Origin: Bin80 sp965208025
GTDB lineage: Bacteria > Bacteroidota > Rhodothermia > Rhodothermales > Bin80
Direction of reading: 5' to 3'
NCBI GenBank assembly: GCA_965208025.1
Contig: OZ242302.1
Location: 3,162,001 to 3,226,000 of the forward strand
DNA: 64,000 nt
The position numbers and the translations under genes were made by a program. The notes beneath the pieces were generated by a model. The model had not been told where the DNA came from. It searched no databases and saw only the letters and a program-made list of their open reading frames with translations. Shown one piece after another: positions 1 to 9,871 of this stretch (position 1 is the first letter of the stretch; each line of letters begins with the position of its first letter).

Positions 1-9
1 CCGCATGAA

Positions 10-2017
10 TGAAGTTATCCCTATTTTCCCAGGTTGAGTCGGAGTCTTCCTAGATTTCCCTTACAGGCACCAGAGTGTCAGGTTTTGGCGTTCAATTTGA
101 AGTGATTTCGTCAAATTCTCTTGTTTATTCGCTGAAATATCCGAATATTATGTTTTCGCACAGATTAATGACAAATTAAGCCCAGGTATCCCTCCCATGT
201 ATGTTGATCGTATTCCCAACCGAAATTCTAACCCCACCTGGCTCATTCGGGAGTCCCACCGAAATGGTGATAAGATTAATAAAGTCACCGTTCTCAATAT
301 CACCAAGCTGCCCATGCCCCTCATCCTACAGATCCGCGAACTCCTTCGCGGGGCCAGCGTCTTCAAGTCCATCCACGACCTCTTTGAGCAGCTGGAATCC
401 AAAGCCTACGGTCATGTCGCCCTGGTCTTGGGCATGGTCCGAAAGTTGAACGTTCCTGCCTTAGTTCATGCCAAGAACTCTCGCAATCGTAGACTCGTTC
501 TTGGCATGATTGCCTCACGCATTCTGAACCTGGAGGCCAATACCTTGGAGGATGTTAACTCTGCCTCCTCCACGCTCAACGAAGAACTGGCCCTCAAGCG
601 AGTGGGTGCCGAGGATCTGTATGAGTCCATGGACTGGTTGATCAAGCAAAAGATCGCCATTGAATGCCGGCTGGCTAAAAAACATCTTCGTGGGGGATCC
701 AAGGTACTCTACCACCTTATCAGCAGTTATGTGAAGGAGATGAAGAACGAACTCGCGGGGTTTGGCTACAGTCGGGATGAGAAGCAGATTTTGATTGGCC
801 TCTTGACGGATGAAGATGGCTGTCCTGTGGCGGTAGATGTATTCAGAGGAAGTGCTGCGGATTCCAAGACGCTCGCCGCACAGGTCACCAAGCTCCGTGA
901 CACGTTTGGTCTTGATCATGTGGTTCTGGTGGGAGATCGTGGGGTATTGACGCAGAAAGGGATTCGGGAAAAGTTGCTCCCCGCAGGTCTGGACTGGATT
1001 ACAGCCATGTGCAAGGACAGTCTCCGCAAGGTGGTGGAAGCAGCCAAGGAGACGGAGATAAGTTTATTTGATCAGCAAAATATCATGCAGATAGAGTCCG
1101 AGGATTACCCCAATGATCGACTGATTCTATGCAAAAATCCGATCCAGAAAGAAAAAAAGCAGATTCGGCGAGAAGAGCGTCTGGTCAAGACAGAAGAAGG
1201 GTTGGGAAAGGTCGTCAAGGCAACCCTGCGAAAAGGGAACCCGCTCACGCGAGAGTCCGAGATAGGGGTACGGGTAGGCAAGGTGTTCGGAAGGCAGAAG
1301 ACGGGAACGTTTTTCACATGTGAGATCAGAGAAGGACACTTCCAATATGCCCGAGATCAGGAGGCGATTCAGAATGCAGAGCGCTTAGATGGCGTATATG
1401 CGATTCGGACGAGTCTGAAAGAGAAGCCTGCCGATGAGGAAGTGGTCTCGGACTATGAGCGTTTATCTATGGTAGAGCAGGCGTTCCGATCCTTCAAACA
1501 AATTTCGTTGAAGGTTCCACCGATTCATCACCACACGATGGATCAAGTAACGTGTCATGTGTTTTTGTGTATGCTGTCCTACTATGTGGAGTATCACCTG
1601 CGCAGTGCGTTAGCCCCAATCCTGTTTCCAGAGGATGATCCTGAGACGCAACGAAGTAGCATTGTAGAGACCGAGAAACCTTCAGAACAGGCGAAAAAGA
1701 AGGTGCAGTCCGAGCAAAATCAGAATGGAGAAGAGGCCATGAGCTTTGAGAGTCTGTTGAACGAACTCCGTGGACTCAGTCGGATTAAGGGCAAGTTCAG
1801 GATTGTTGCCGATGAGGCTCCCGTGGCAACCTACATTGCAGATGTGAATGCGATACAGCAACGGGCCTTTGAATTGGTAGGGATCAAACTGGAGCCAGGG
1901 AGTGTGCGGGAGTAAATCTGTCGTCGTACATCAGAATCGCGTCTTTGCGGGAGAAATTTTGTTTTCAAAAAGTCCCAAAAATGATGCGCTCAGATGCAGA
2001 AAAAAGGGATAACTTCA
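10..2017 (+). mobile_element. IS1634-family insertion sequence
   Basis: The element is defined by one DDE transposase gene and imperfect terminal inverted repeats. The left end (10-31) reads TGAAGTTATCCCTATTTTCC. The complement of the right end (about 1996-2017) reads TGAAGTTATCCCTTTTTTCT. The first 13 bases are identical and most of the following ones agree. The resulting length of about 2.0 kb suits the IS1634 family. I could not identify a convincing target-site duplication. It sits immediately upstream of the defence-like island and has an intact transposase, so it could be a recent arrival. Confidence 0.8.
197..1915 (+). CDS. IS1634-family DDE transposase
   Basis: This 572-residue protein catalyses cut-and-paste movement of its own element. 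The N-terminus (MYVDRIPNRNSNPTWLIRES) is the usual opening of IS1634 transposases and supports the ATG at 197. The RNase H-like core shows LLTDEDGCPVAVDVFRG near residue 207, followed by VVLVGDRG near 250, which carries the second catalytic Asp. The last catalytic Glu lies in YERLSMVEQAFRSFK near 430, with E and K at the spacing of the IS4-type Y-R-E-K signature. A charged low-complexity stretch rich in E, Q and K follows at about 480-510. No frameshift is visible and length is normal, so the enzyme looks active. There is no accessory gene in the element. Confidence 0.92.
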   Translation: MYVDRIPNRNSNPTWLIRESHRNGDKINKVTVLNITKLPMPLILQIRELLRGASVFKSIHDLFEQLESKAYGHVALVLGMVRKLNVPALVHAKNSRNRRLVLGMIASRILNLEANTLEDVNSASSTLNEELALKRVGAEDLYESMDWLIKQKIAIECRLAKKHLRGGSKVLYHLISSYVKEMKNELAGFGYSRDEKQILIGLLTDEDGCPVAVDVFRGSAADSKTLAAQVTKLRDTFGLDHVVLVGDRGVLTQKGIREKLLPAGLDWITAMCKDSLRKVVEAAKETEISLFDQQNIMQIESEDYPNDRLILCKNPIQKEKKQIRREERLVKTEEGLGKVVKATLRKGNPLTRESEIGVRVGKVFGRQKTGTFFTCEIREGHFQYARDQEAIQNAERLDGVYAIRTSLKEKPADEEVVSDYERLSMVEQAFRSFKQISLKVPPIHHHTMDQVTCHVFLCMLSYYVEYHLRSALAPILFPEDDPETQRSSIVETEKPSEQAKKKVQSEQNQNGEEAMSFESLLNELRGLSRIKGKFRIVADEAPVATYIADVNAIQQRAFELVGIKLEPGSVRE

Positions 2018-2253
2018 ATAGCTAAGAGTTTTGATCGCTCTTCAGAAGTTCGTTTGTTTCAGACGGTTTAATTTGGGGACAGGTTTTGGGTAGAATCTGA
2101 TTTTGCAGTAACTTTGGTTTTTTTGACTCATTAAGAGAATCGTTCGCCAACGCAGCAACTCATTCGCTTGCCTTGACTAATGAACTACTTACCTCCTTTG
2201 GATCGTCGCTCAGGCCTGCTGATCGTAACCCACTGTGATTTCCGTTAATATTC

Positions 2254-5166
2254 ATGTCTATGCAAGCTACATATACCCCTCATGTTCCGGCTCCTGGATC
2301 ACGTCTTATGATCCGAGGTGAGGAATGGATTGTGCGGAGGACTCAGCGCACGTTTGGGAATGATTACTTGATCCATGTGACTGGGCTGTCACCGTTAGTA
2401 CGTGATTCGGACTGGCAGTTTAATCGAAACTTAGAAGAAATAACCGAAGTCAGGCCTGAGGAAACAAAGCTTGTCATGGACGAATCCTCACATTTTATAG
2501 CTTCAAGGTTGCATATAGAAAGCTTACTTCGCTCCACGCCTCCACCAAACAACCAACTCTATCTTGGGAATCGCGGGGCTATGGATCAAATGTTCTATCA
2601 ATTTGAGCCTGCACTCCGAGCCCTCAAACAACCAAGACCTCGGATTCTGATTGCAGATGGAACGGGGCTTGGAAAGACCTTAGAGGCTGGCATCTTGATC
2701 TCAGAGTTGATTCGTCGGGGGCGGGGGAAAAGGATTTTGGTGGTGTCGCTTGCGAGTATGATGACACAATTTCAGAAAGAGTTGTGGAGCAGGTTCTCTA
2801 TTCCACTGATCCGTTTAGATTCCATTGGAATCAACCGCGTCCGCGATCAATTACCCGCTGGACACAATCCTTTTCATCACTTTGATCGTGCAATTATTTC
2901 CATTGACACGCTCAAAACCGAATCAACCTGGAGGCCATTCCTAGAAAAATCCAATTGGGACATTGTGGTAATTGATGAAGTGCAGAATGTAGCTAAAAGA
3001 AAAAGTGGTAGAATTTCGCAACGACATAAACTCGCCGAGATACTTTCTTCACGATGCGATTCGCTCATTATGTTGAGTGCAACGCCTCATGATGGATCTG
3101 CTGAGAGCTTTGCGAGCCTGATTAAAATGTTGGATCCAACCGTGATCGCAGATGATAAGAACTACTCCAAAGAGGATCTCCACGGGAAAAATCTGCTTGT
3201 TCGGCGATTCAAGAAAGATATCCGTGATCAGGCTGAACTAATGGACCGCCATGTTAGTCTGTGTCCTGCCAATGCATCTCTACAAGAGGAGCAGGTTTTC
3301 GGTATGATTACTGACACGCGTTTAGAGGAGTTATCTCGGCGTACTGGAAATGGTTGGCTCCTTCGAACCACTATGGAGAAGGCAGTCCTGTCTTCACCAG
3401 CCGCATGTCTTGAATCGGTTGAAAATCGGATCAATAAACTTGAGAAAAAGGGGACCTCGGAAGATCAATTACGCCCATGGTACTCTATCCGACATGCACT
3501 GAATGAGGTAGGATCGAACGAGTTCTCAAAGTATCAGCTTCTCCTAACCACTATCCAAAGTCTCCAGTGGACTGGAAAAGATCCGCATGACCGCCTGCTG
3601 ATTTTTACGGAACGTATCGCAACGCTAAAGTTTCTTCAAACACATCTTTCCAGAGATTTGGGACTTGCGCCCAATGCCGTTCAGGTATTACATGGCTCTC
3701 TCCCTGATGTTGAGCAGCAGCAAGTCGTAGACGAGTTTGGGCAAGATCACTCCTCCGTACGACTGCTCATTTCGTCGGATGTGGGATCAGAAGGGATCAA
3801 TCTCCACTATCATTGTTCCCGACTGATTCATTTTGACATCCCGTGGTCTTTGATGCGCTTACAACAGCGAAATGGGCGTATAGACCGGTATGGGCAGGAA
3901 TCTAACCCTAAGATTTACTACCTCATCACAGAAAGTGAGAATGAAAAATTCAAAGGTGATGCCCGAATCCTTGAGTTATTGATTGATAAAGAAGATCAGG
4001 CTCAAAAGAACCTCGGAGATCCCGCCACGCTGATGGGGGTTTATAAGACTGAAGAAGAAGAGAATCGTGTGGCAGAGGCTTTGGAAGGGGGTATGACTAA
4101 AGAGTTGGCCGAGAACCACCTAATCTCCCCAAACTCTGCCAATCCGAATCAAGTGAAGTTTGATCCGTTGGCGGCACTACTAACCTCTACGCCTAAAACA
4201 ATCAACACTGATGAGACTACAGGAACTCTTCCTTCTCTCTTTGCATCTGATTACTTATACACTAAATCCGCACTCACTCACATCAAACAAAATTGGGCGA
4301 ACCGAATGGATGCAAGGCTTCATTCCAGTTTTGATGATGAAAAGCAACTCGTCATCTTGACCTCGCAGAATCAAAAAGGGAAATTAGCTTTGAAGGGAAT
4401 GAAAGATCAGTTACCGATCCCAGTTCGTCCCAAAGATGACCGATTTGTGTTCTCTTCGAATCCAGATGTAATAATGCGGTCCATCAAAAAATGTCGAGCC
4501 CAAGACAACACATGGCCAGAGACACAATACCTATGGCCTGTCCATCCCTTTATGGAATGGATGACGGATAAGATTCGAATGTCCTTTGGACGCCTTGATG
4601 CGCCTGCAATCCGTCTTTCTTCGGTTGAGCCCAGAACGTTTTCATATCTGATTACTGTCCTTTGGCCGAATAAAAAAGGAATTACAATTTTTCAGCGATG
4701 GTATCTGGTTACAGCAAGAGACAGGGGAGCAAACTTTCGTGTTGAATTATTTGAAGACTCTAACATCTACCAGACGTTGCAGTCAGGCCAGCTGCCAAAT
4801 ACACAACGGGCATCAAGTGTATTGGATCACGCTATGGAGTTGATTCCCGAGGCGGTTACCAAGGCGAAGGAACGTGTTCATCAAGAGCGATCACACTTTG
4901 ATCAAGACCTTCGGTCTACCCTCAACAAGCATCTTGATGATTTAGAGGAGCTCGAGAACCGCCACAGGGCTCACGTTCAGAATAGTTTTCAATTGAATCA
5001 GGGGATTGAACAGGTGCAGATCAGTCGAAGGGAAAAAGGGTTGCAAAATGTCAGTGATAGGTTTTCGGAATTTCGTAGGTGGATTGAAACCTCAATGACC
5101 ATGGAAGAAGATCCCTATGTACATGTTGCTGCTGCAATTTTAGCGGAGGATGGCAATGGAGTTTGA
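2254..5166 (+). CDS. SNF2/RapA-type DEAD-like helicase, first gene of a DISARM-like island
   Basis: This 970-residue SF2 ATPase has Walker A GTGLGKT near residue 136, a DEVQ Walker B variant near 240, motif III SATPHDG near 275, and motifs V and VI (SSDVGSEGINLHYH, QQRNGRIDRYGQ) near 510-545. The short beta-rich N-terminus (PGSRLMIRGEEWIVRR) precedes the helicase core, as in RapA/SNF2-like proteins of phage-defence islands, including DrmD of class 1 DISARM. The C-terminal 400 residues are helical, with a coiled-coil-like charged stretch near 880-930. Its 3' end overlaps the methyltransferase gene, so the two are probably translated together. It is most likely the DNA-translocating partner of a restriction-like complex. 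The helicase assignment is firm; the DrmD name is inferred. ATG at 2254 is used, and an ATG two codons later is possible. Confidence 0.85.
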   Translation: MSMQATYTPHVPAPGSRLMIRGEEWIVRRTQRTFGNDYLIHVTGLSPLVRDSDWQFNRNLEEITEVRPEETKLVMDESSHFIASRLHIESLLRSTPPPNNQLYLGNRGAMDQMFYQFEPALRALKQPRPRILIADGTGLGKTLEAGILISELIRRGRGKRILVVSLASMMTQFQKELWSRFSIPLIRLDSIGINRVRDQLPAGHNPFHHFDRAIISIDTLKTESTWRPFLEKSNWDIVVIDEVQNVAKRKSGRISQRHKLAEILSSRCDSLIMLSATPHDGSAESFASLIKMLDPTVIADDKNYSKEDLHGKNLLVRRFKKDIRDQAELMDRHVSLCPANASLQEEQVFGMITDTRLEELSRRTGNGWLLRTTMEKAVLSSPAACLESVENRINKLEKKGTSEDQLRPWYSIRHALNEVGSNEFSKYQLLLTTIQSLQWTGKDPHDRLLIFTERIATLKFLQTHLSRDLGLAPNAVQVLHGSLPDVEQQQVVDEFGQDHSSVRLLISSDVGSEGINLHYHCSRLIHFDIPWSLMRLQQRNGRIDRYGQESNPKIYYLITESENEKFKGDARILELLIDKEDQAQKNLGDPATLMGVYKTEEEENRVAEALEGGMTKELAENHLISPNSANPNQVKFDPLAALLTSTPKTINTDETTGTLPSLFASDYLYTKSALTHIKQNWANRMDARLHSSFDDEKQLVILTSQNQKGKLALKGMKDQLPIPVRPKDDRFVFSSNPDVIMRSIKKCRAQDNTWPETQYLWPVHPFMEWMTDKIRMSFGRLDAPAIRLSSVEPRTFSYLITVLWPNKKGITIFQRWYLVTARDRGANFRVELFEDSNIYQTLQSGQLPNTQRASSVLDHAMELIPEAVTKAKERVHQERSHFDQDLRSTLNKHLDDLEELENRHRAHVQNSFQLNQGIEQVQISRREKGLQNVSDRFSEFRRWIETSMTMEEDPYVHVAAAILAEDGNGV

Positions 5167-8100
5167 TTTCACTGGAATCGTTAACCAGAATGAGTTTTAT
5201 CCAGAATATTACTGGTTTGAAACTCTGCCTGAGGAGATCAAGAATTTTGAGAAGAGATGGAAAGCGGGAAAATTTGATCATGGGGACACCGATTCAACGG
5301 ACCAATATTCAGGGTTGAAAGGACAAAAAGAGAAATTCTTCAAGGCCCGAGATGCTTTTTCATCTGCTTCCAAAGAGGATCGTGTAACTATTTACAGGGG
5401 ATGGGTCTCCGAATTGCTACAGATTCTTGGGTACAGGAGAGAACCATCCCAGATCACGCTTGAATCTGGAAGCCAAATCCCAGTCTTGGGGGTATTTCAG
5501 AACACGAACAAGCCTTATCTGTGGATCTTAGAGGCCATAGATGTTGACGATAGTGGAGATGAGTTATTCTCTCTGATTCCGACGGGAAGTCCTCAGCCAT
5601 TACATGATTTGATCCACAGTGGCTTTTTTGGCAATTCAGCAAATCAGGATTCGCCTCCACGATGGATCCTTGTAGCAGGGTTTCAAACCTGGATTCTACT
5701 GGAACGAGATAAGTGGGGCGCTGGGCGAATGCTACGCATCAACTGGGAAGAACTCTATAACCATTTACCTCGAATAGATACCTGGAAGCTCCTCACGATG
5801 TTGTTGCATAAATCAACGCTGTGTCCAGATGAGGGAAGATCCTATCAGGATGAATTACAGGAGCAGGCCACTCAGCATTCCACTGGCGTGTCCGAAACGC
5901 TCAAATATGCTTTACGTGAATCGGTAGAGATACTTGGAAATGAATATGTTCACTCTCAAAGATCCAAAGGATATTCGTGGACTCAGATCTACCGAGATGC
6001 CGAGCGCTTGACGTTGGAGTGTTTATACTACATGTACAGGCTTCTCTTCCTGTTCAATGTGGAAGCACGACCGGAACTTGGATATCTGCCAATGAATGCC
6101 AGTGCCTACCGTAATGGGTATAGCCTCGAAAAACTTCGTGAACTGGAGATGGTCTCGCTTGTAGAGAATGGAAGTTCAGGGGGGACCTTTTTTCATGATT
6201 CAATCATGAAGCTTTTCAAATTGGTTTACGAGGGATACAACGAAGTTGGCTCTCAGCAGGACATTAATGAATCTGAAATCCACACCTTTGACATTTCCCC
6301 TTTAAAGTGTGATCTATTTGACCCAGAAAAGACACCACTTTTGAATAAGGTCACGATACCTAACGATAAATGGCAGAGAATCATACAGATGATGTCTCTG
6401 GGACATGAAGAGTTTCAAAAAAAGAAGAAAGGAAATCGAGGTCGGGGGAGAATTTCCTATCGGCATCTGAGTGTGAACCATTTGGGTTCAGTGTATGAAG
6501 CGCTACTGAGTTTCCGCGGATTTATTGCTGAGGAGACTCTGTATGAGGTTCGGAACCCGAAAGAGTTACCCAACATGCTGGATCCAGCCTATTTCGTGAA
6601 CCGTGAGGCGCTTGATACGCATTATGACTTTGATGAACGGGTCACCAACAAGGATGGAACACTGAGAGAATATGCAAAAGGTACCTTCATTTACCGCCTT
6701 ACAGGACGTGCACGGGAAGAGTCTGCCTCATATTATACTCCAGAAAGCTTAACCCAGTGTGTAACGGAAGTTACGCTGAAAGAAGCATTGGAAGGAAAGT
6801 CTGCGGATGAGATTCTACAACTCACGGTCTGTGAGCCAGCCATGGGATCAGCCGCATTCCTGAATGAAGCGGTCAATCAACTTTCCGAAGCCTATCTCGC
6901 AAGGAAGACCAAAGAATTAGGTGAAGTATTGGAGTCTGACCGTTACAATTCTGAACTCCAGAGGGTGAAGATGTATTTGGCGGATAACAATGTCTATGGC
7001 GTTGACTTGAACCCCTTGGCGGTTGAAATGGCAGGGATTTCCATTTGGCTCAACACGCTGGTTCCTGGAGGGTTTGTGCCATGGTTTGGTAATCAGCTTA
7101 AGTGCGGTAATTCACTGGTTGGAGCATGGCGTCGCGGCTATACAAAGCACCAAGTGTCTCATGGAAAGTGGTGGACGGAAGCCCCTGATGATGTGCCATT
7201 CACGAAGTCAAACTCCACATCTACTTCTCCCCGACCTGCGGAAATGATTTACCATTTCCTTTTGGGAGATGCTGGGATGGTTCAATACAAGGACAAAGTG
7301 GTGAAGCATTTGGAACCGGATAAGCTAAATCATATGGCGGCCTGGCGGAGATCGTTTACCTCTACCTACGATGATGGCGAGATTGTTCAGTTGCTCCACT
7401 TTTGTTCTGTCATTGATAATCTCTGGCAAGAGCATGTTCGGGATTTGATTCGTCTGGATGAGGAAACGACCGATTCATTTCCCGTATATCCCAACACTGC
7501 TGAGACTTCTCTTCGTTCTACAACGCGTGACAAAGAAATAATTTATCAGAGAATACTCAATCCAAAAGATCGGAATACCAGTGCCTACCAGCGACTCAAG
7601 CTTGTGATGGACTACTGGTGTGCGCTCTGGTATTGGCCCATAGAAAAATATGAGCTACTACCTCAACGGGAAGAACATCTAAGTGATCTTGCAGCTATCT
7701 TGGCTGGCAAGCAAATGGTAAGGGATCATGACATGTTTGCAAACGAAGCGGAGCGCGATGTGGTAGGATTTATAGACTTGGATGCCTTGATTCATAGTCG
7801 TCCTAGACTTCAATTGGTACAGGATCTTGCCCAGAAGTATCATTTCCATCACTGGCAGCTGGAGTATGCCGACCAGTTCATAGCCAAAGGCGGTTTTGAT
7901 GTAGTCCTGGGTAACCCACCCTGGCGCAAGCCTGAATTTAATGAGAACAATGTCATGGGAGACAAAGAACCCTACTTTGTAACCAGAAAACTTAATGCAC
8001 CTCAAACATCTGAATTCAGGGGTTTATGGCTTAAAAAAACTGGACATAAGGAGCACTACATCAGCGCATATGAGGATACCGGGGGGCATTTAGCTTTTCT

Positions 8101-9871
8101 GAATGCAACTCAAAATTACCCACTATTAAAAGGTATGCAAACGAATCTCTATAAACCTTTCATCTGCACCACTTGGAGGGTTGGTAACGGCCCGATTGGA
8201 CTTTTACATCCAAATTCAGTCTACGATGATCCCGCGGGTCAAAATTTAAGGGCATCACTATATCCCCGCCTTCGGTGGCGACTTCATTTTTATAATGAAC
8301 TTAAATTGTTTGACATTGCCCATGCTGAAATGTTCAGTATTAATATCTACGGGCAGCCAAACAAAGAAATAGAATTTAATTCTATAGCGAATCTGTACTC
8401 TCCTGTCACTGCAATAAAATCAATTCAACATGACGGTTTAGGATCAATACCCGGCATCAAGACGGAAGACAACTATTGGGAACTTTCTGAGCATCGTGAC
8501 AGGATAATCTTGACTACAACCGCTGATCTCAAAACATATGCTGAACTCTATGATCAACCTGGGACACATCCAATAGAGGCCAGTTTGCCACAGCTGCATG
8601 CCCAACCACTGGCAAGTATCCTTCGTAAACTCGCCTCTGCACCTAATCGTCTACGGGATTTTAATCCATATTTAACTAGTATGTGGCATGAAACGAAGGC
8701 TCCAAAAGATGGCATTATTTTTCGCGAGACACAGTTTCCGCAAAAACCAGAGCAGTGGGTCTTATCAGGTCCACATATTTTTGTAGGCAACCCTCTCTAT
8801 CAGACCCCAAACTCGGGATGTAGATCATCACAGGATTACGTAAAGATTGATCTAACTACTCTACCCGATTCTTACTACCCACGCACTAACTTTGTCCCTG
8901 CCTGTGGCTATGAGATTTATAATAGTCTTACCCCCAGGACTCCTTGGGGAACTCTCATGACTGATGAATTCCGAATAATTCTCCGAGCTCGTTTAAATTT
9001 AGCTCAGGAACGCACTCTGATCCCCTCATTGCTCCCACCGTCACCAGGGCATGTAAATGCCCTGGTGACGGTGGGAGCAAGTAATTCTAAAGATTTGATC
9101 CATATGATATTACCACTGCTTTCTGTTGTTACTGACATGATGGTAAAGAATAGCGGAAAGAAAGGACTCACTGCAGATATTATCTCATCCTTTCCAGTTG
9201 TGACCTTACCATATGACGCTGCTGCACGAGCGCTCGGACTCCAATGTCTCACTTCAGACTATGAGACCATTTGGAATGAACATTTGCCAAAATCTGAATC
9301 ATGGAAAGAATCTGAGAAAATTTTGTCAATGAACTGGTCTAGAAAAGATCCTAGATTAGATCCTGATTGGTTTAGAACGCTCCAAGATATCTGGTCTTGG
9401 GACAGTCCACTTCGTAGCGATTATATTCGCCGTCAAGCACTATTGGAAATTGATACACTCCATGCCCAAGCACTTGAACTCACTCTGGAAGAACTTCTAA
9501 CGCTCTACCGTGTCCAATTTCCAATCCTGCAATCTTACGAAAACGATACATGGTACGACACCAGAGGTCGTATTGTATTCTCCAAGAAAACTGGACAAAG
9601 CCCTGTGCCAAGAACCCGAACCAACAAGAAAGCAACGTTTGGAATCCGTACCCCCTCACGATCCGAAACCAATATCGCACTCGGGTGGAATGAGATTAAA
9701 GATCTTAAAGAAGGCATTGTTACCTATACCTTTATGGACGATACCATGCCCGATGGACCGCATGAGCGAACGGTTGAATTCCATGCTCCCTTTGATAAAT
9801 GTGACCGTGAAGAAGACTATCGTCAAGCGTGGGCATTCTTTGAAGAAGCCAAAGCAAAAGGTCAACTATGA
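5156..9871 (+). CDS. Giant N6-adenine DNA methyltransferase (DrmMI/PglX-like)
   Basis: This protein of about 1571 residues would methylate adenine in host DNA to mark self. The SAM-binding motif CEPAMGSAAFLNEAV lies near residue 560, followed by DLNPLAVEMAGISIWLN near 620. The catalytic motif GNPPW is near 918. YYTPESLTQCV before motif I and HLGSVYEALL near 440 are typical of Eco57I/PglX-type enzymes. ERTLIPSLLPPSPGHVN near 1285 belongs to the C-terminal specificity half of that family. The first 450 residues are not recognised. An ATG at 5150 also opens the frame, but GGAGG at 5145-5149 abuts it directly and is well spaced for the ATG at 5156, which I prefer. The gene overlaps the helicase upstream, and its stop overlaps the next start (ATGA at 9868). 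A perfect 22-bp inverted repeat lies inside the gene at 9031-9078. Confidence 0.87.
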   Translation: MEFDFTGIVNQNEFYPEYYWFETLPEEIKNFEKRWKAGKFDHGDTDSTDQYSGLKGQKEKFFKARDAFSSASKEDRVTIYRGWVSELLQILGYRREPSQITLESGSQIPVLGVFQNTNKPYLWILEAIDVDDSGDELFSLIPTGSPQPLHDLIHSGFFGNSANQDSPPRWILVAGFQTWILLERDKWGAGRMLRINWEELYNHLPRIDTWKLLTMLLHKSTLCPDEGRSYQDELQEQATQHSTGVSETLKYALRESVEILGNEYVHSQRSKGYSWTQIYRDAERLTLECLYYMYRLLFLFNVEARPELGYLPMNASAYRNGYSLEKLRELEMVSLVENGSSGGTFFHDSIMKLFKLVYEGYNEVGSQQDINESEIHTFDISPLKCDLFDPEKTPLLNKVTIPNDKWQRIIQMMSLGHEEFQKKKKGNRGRGRISYRHLSVNHLGSVYEALLSFRGFIAEETLYEVRNPKELPNMLDPAYFVNREALDTHYDFDERVTNKDGTLREYAKGTFIYRLTGRAREESASYYTPESLTQCVTEVTLKEALEGKSADEILQLTVCEPAMGSAAFLNEAVNQLSEAYLARKTKELGEVLESDRYNSELQRVKMYLADNNVYGVDLNPLAVEMAGISIWLNTLVPGGFVPWFGNQLKCGNSLVGAWRRGYTKHQVSHGKWWTEAPDDVPFTKSNSTSTSPRPAEMIYHFLLGDAGMVQYKDKVVKHLEPDKLNHMAAWRRSFTSTYDDGEIVQLLHFCSVIDNLWQEHVRDLIRLDEETTDSFPVYPNTAETSLRSTTRDKEIIYQRILNPKDRNTSAYQRLKLVMDYWCALWYWPIEKYELLPQREEHLSDLAAILAGKQMVRDHDMFANEAERDVVGFIDLDALIHSRPRLQLVQDLAQKYHFHHWQLEYADQFIAKGGFDVVLGNPPWRKPEFNENNVMGDKEPYFVTRKLNAPQTSEFRGLWLKKTGHKEHYISAYEDTGGHLAFLNATQNYPLLKGMQTNLYKPFICTTWRVGNGPIGLLHPNSVYDDPAGQNLRASLYPRLRWRLHFYNELKLFDIAHAEMFSINIYGQPNKEIEFNSIANLYSPVTAIKSIQHDGLGSIPGIKTEDNYWELSEHRDRIILTTTADLKTYAELYDQPGTHPIEASLPQLHAQPLASILRKLASAPNRLRDFNPYLTSMWHETKAPKDGIIFRETQFPQKPEQWVLSGPHIFVGNPLYQTPNSGCRSSQDYVKIDLTTLPDSYYPRTNFVPACGYEIYNSLTPRTPWGTLMTDEFRIILRARLNLAQERTLIPSLLPPSPGHVNALVTVGASNSKDLIHMILPLLSVVTDMMVKNSGKKGLTADIISSFPVVTLPYDAAARALGLQCLTSDYETIWNEHLPKSESWKESEKILSMNWSRKDPRLDPDWFRTLQDIWSWDSPLRSDYIRRQALLEIDTLHAQALELTLEELLTLYRVQFPILQSYENDTWYDTRGRIVFSKKTGQSPVPRTRTNKKATFGIRTPSRSETNIALGWNEIKDLKEGIVTYTFMDDTMPDGPHERTVEFHAPFDKCDREEDYRQAWAFFEEAKAKGQL
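9031..9078. repeat. Perfect 22-bp inverted repeat with 4-nt loop inside the methyltransferase gene
   Basis: The left arm (9031-9052, starting GCTCCCACCGTC) and the right arm (9057-9078, ending GACGGTGGGAGC) are exact reverse complements. They are separated by GTAA, which in mRNA would be a GNRA-type tetraloop. The repeat is in frame and encodes LLPPSPGHVNALVTVGA, part of a conserved region of PglX-like methyltransferases. No T-run follows, so it is not an ordinary terminator. Confidence 0.95.

Noticed and set aside
515..919. 134-aa minus-strand open frame in the IS
   Set aside because: It is antisense to the transposase. IS1634 elements carry a single gene.
1..2025. Target-site duplication of the IS1634 element
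   Set aside because: The flanks GCATGAA and ATAGCTA do not match, and the window edge leaves little sequence to test.
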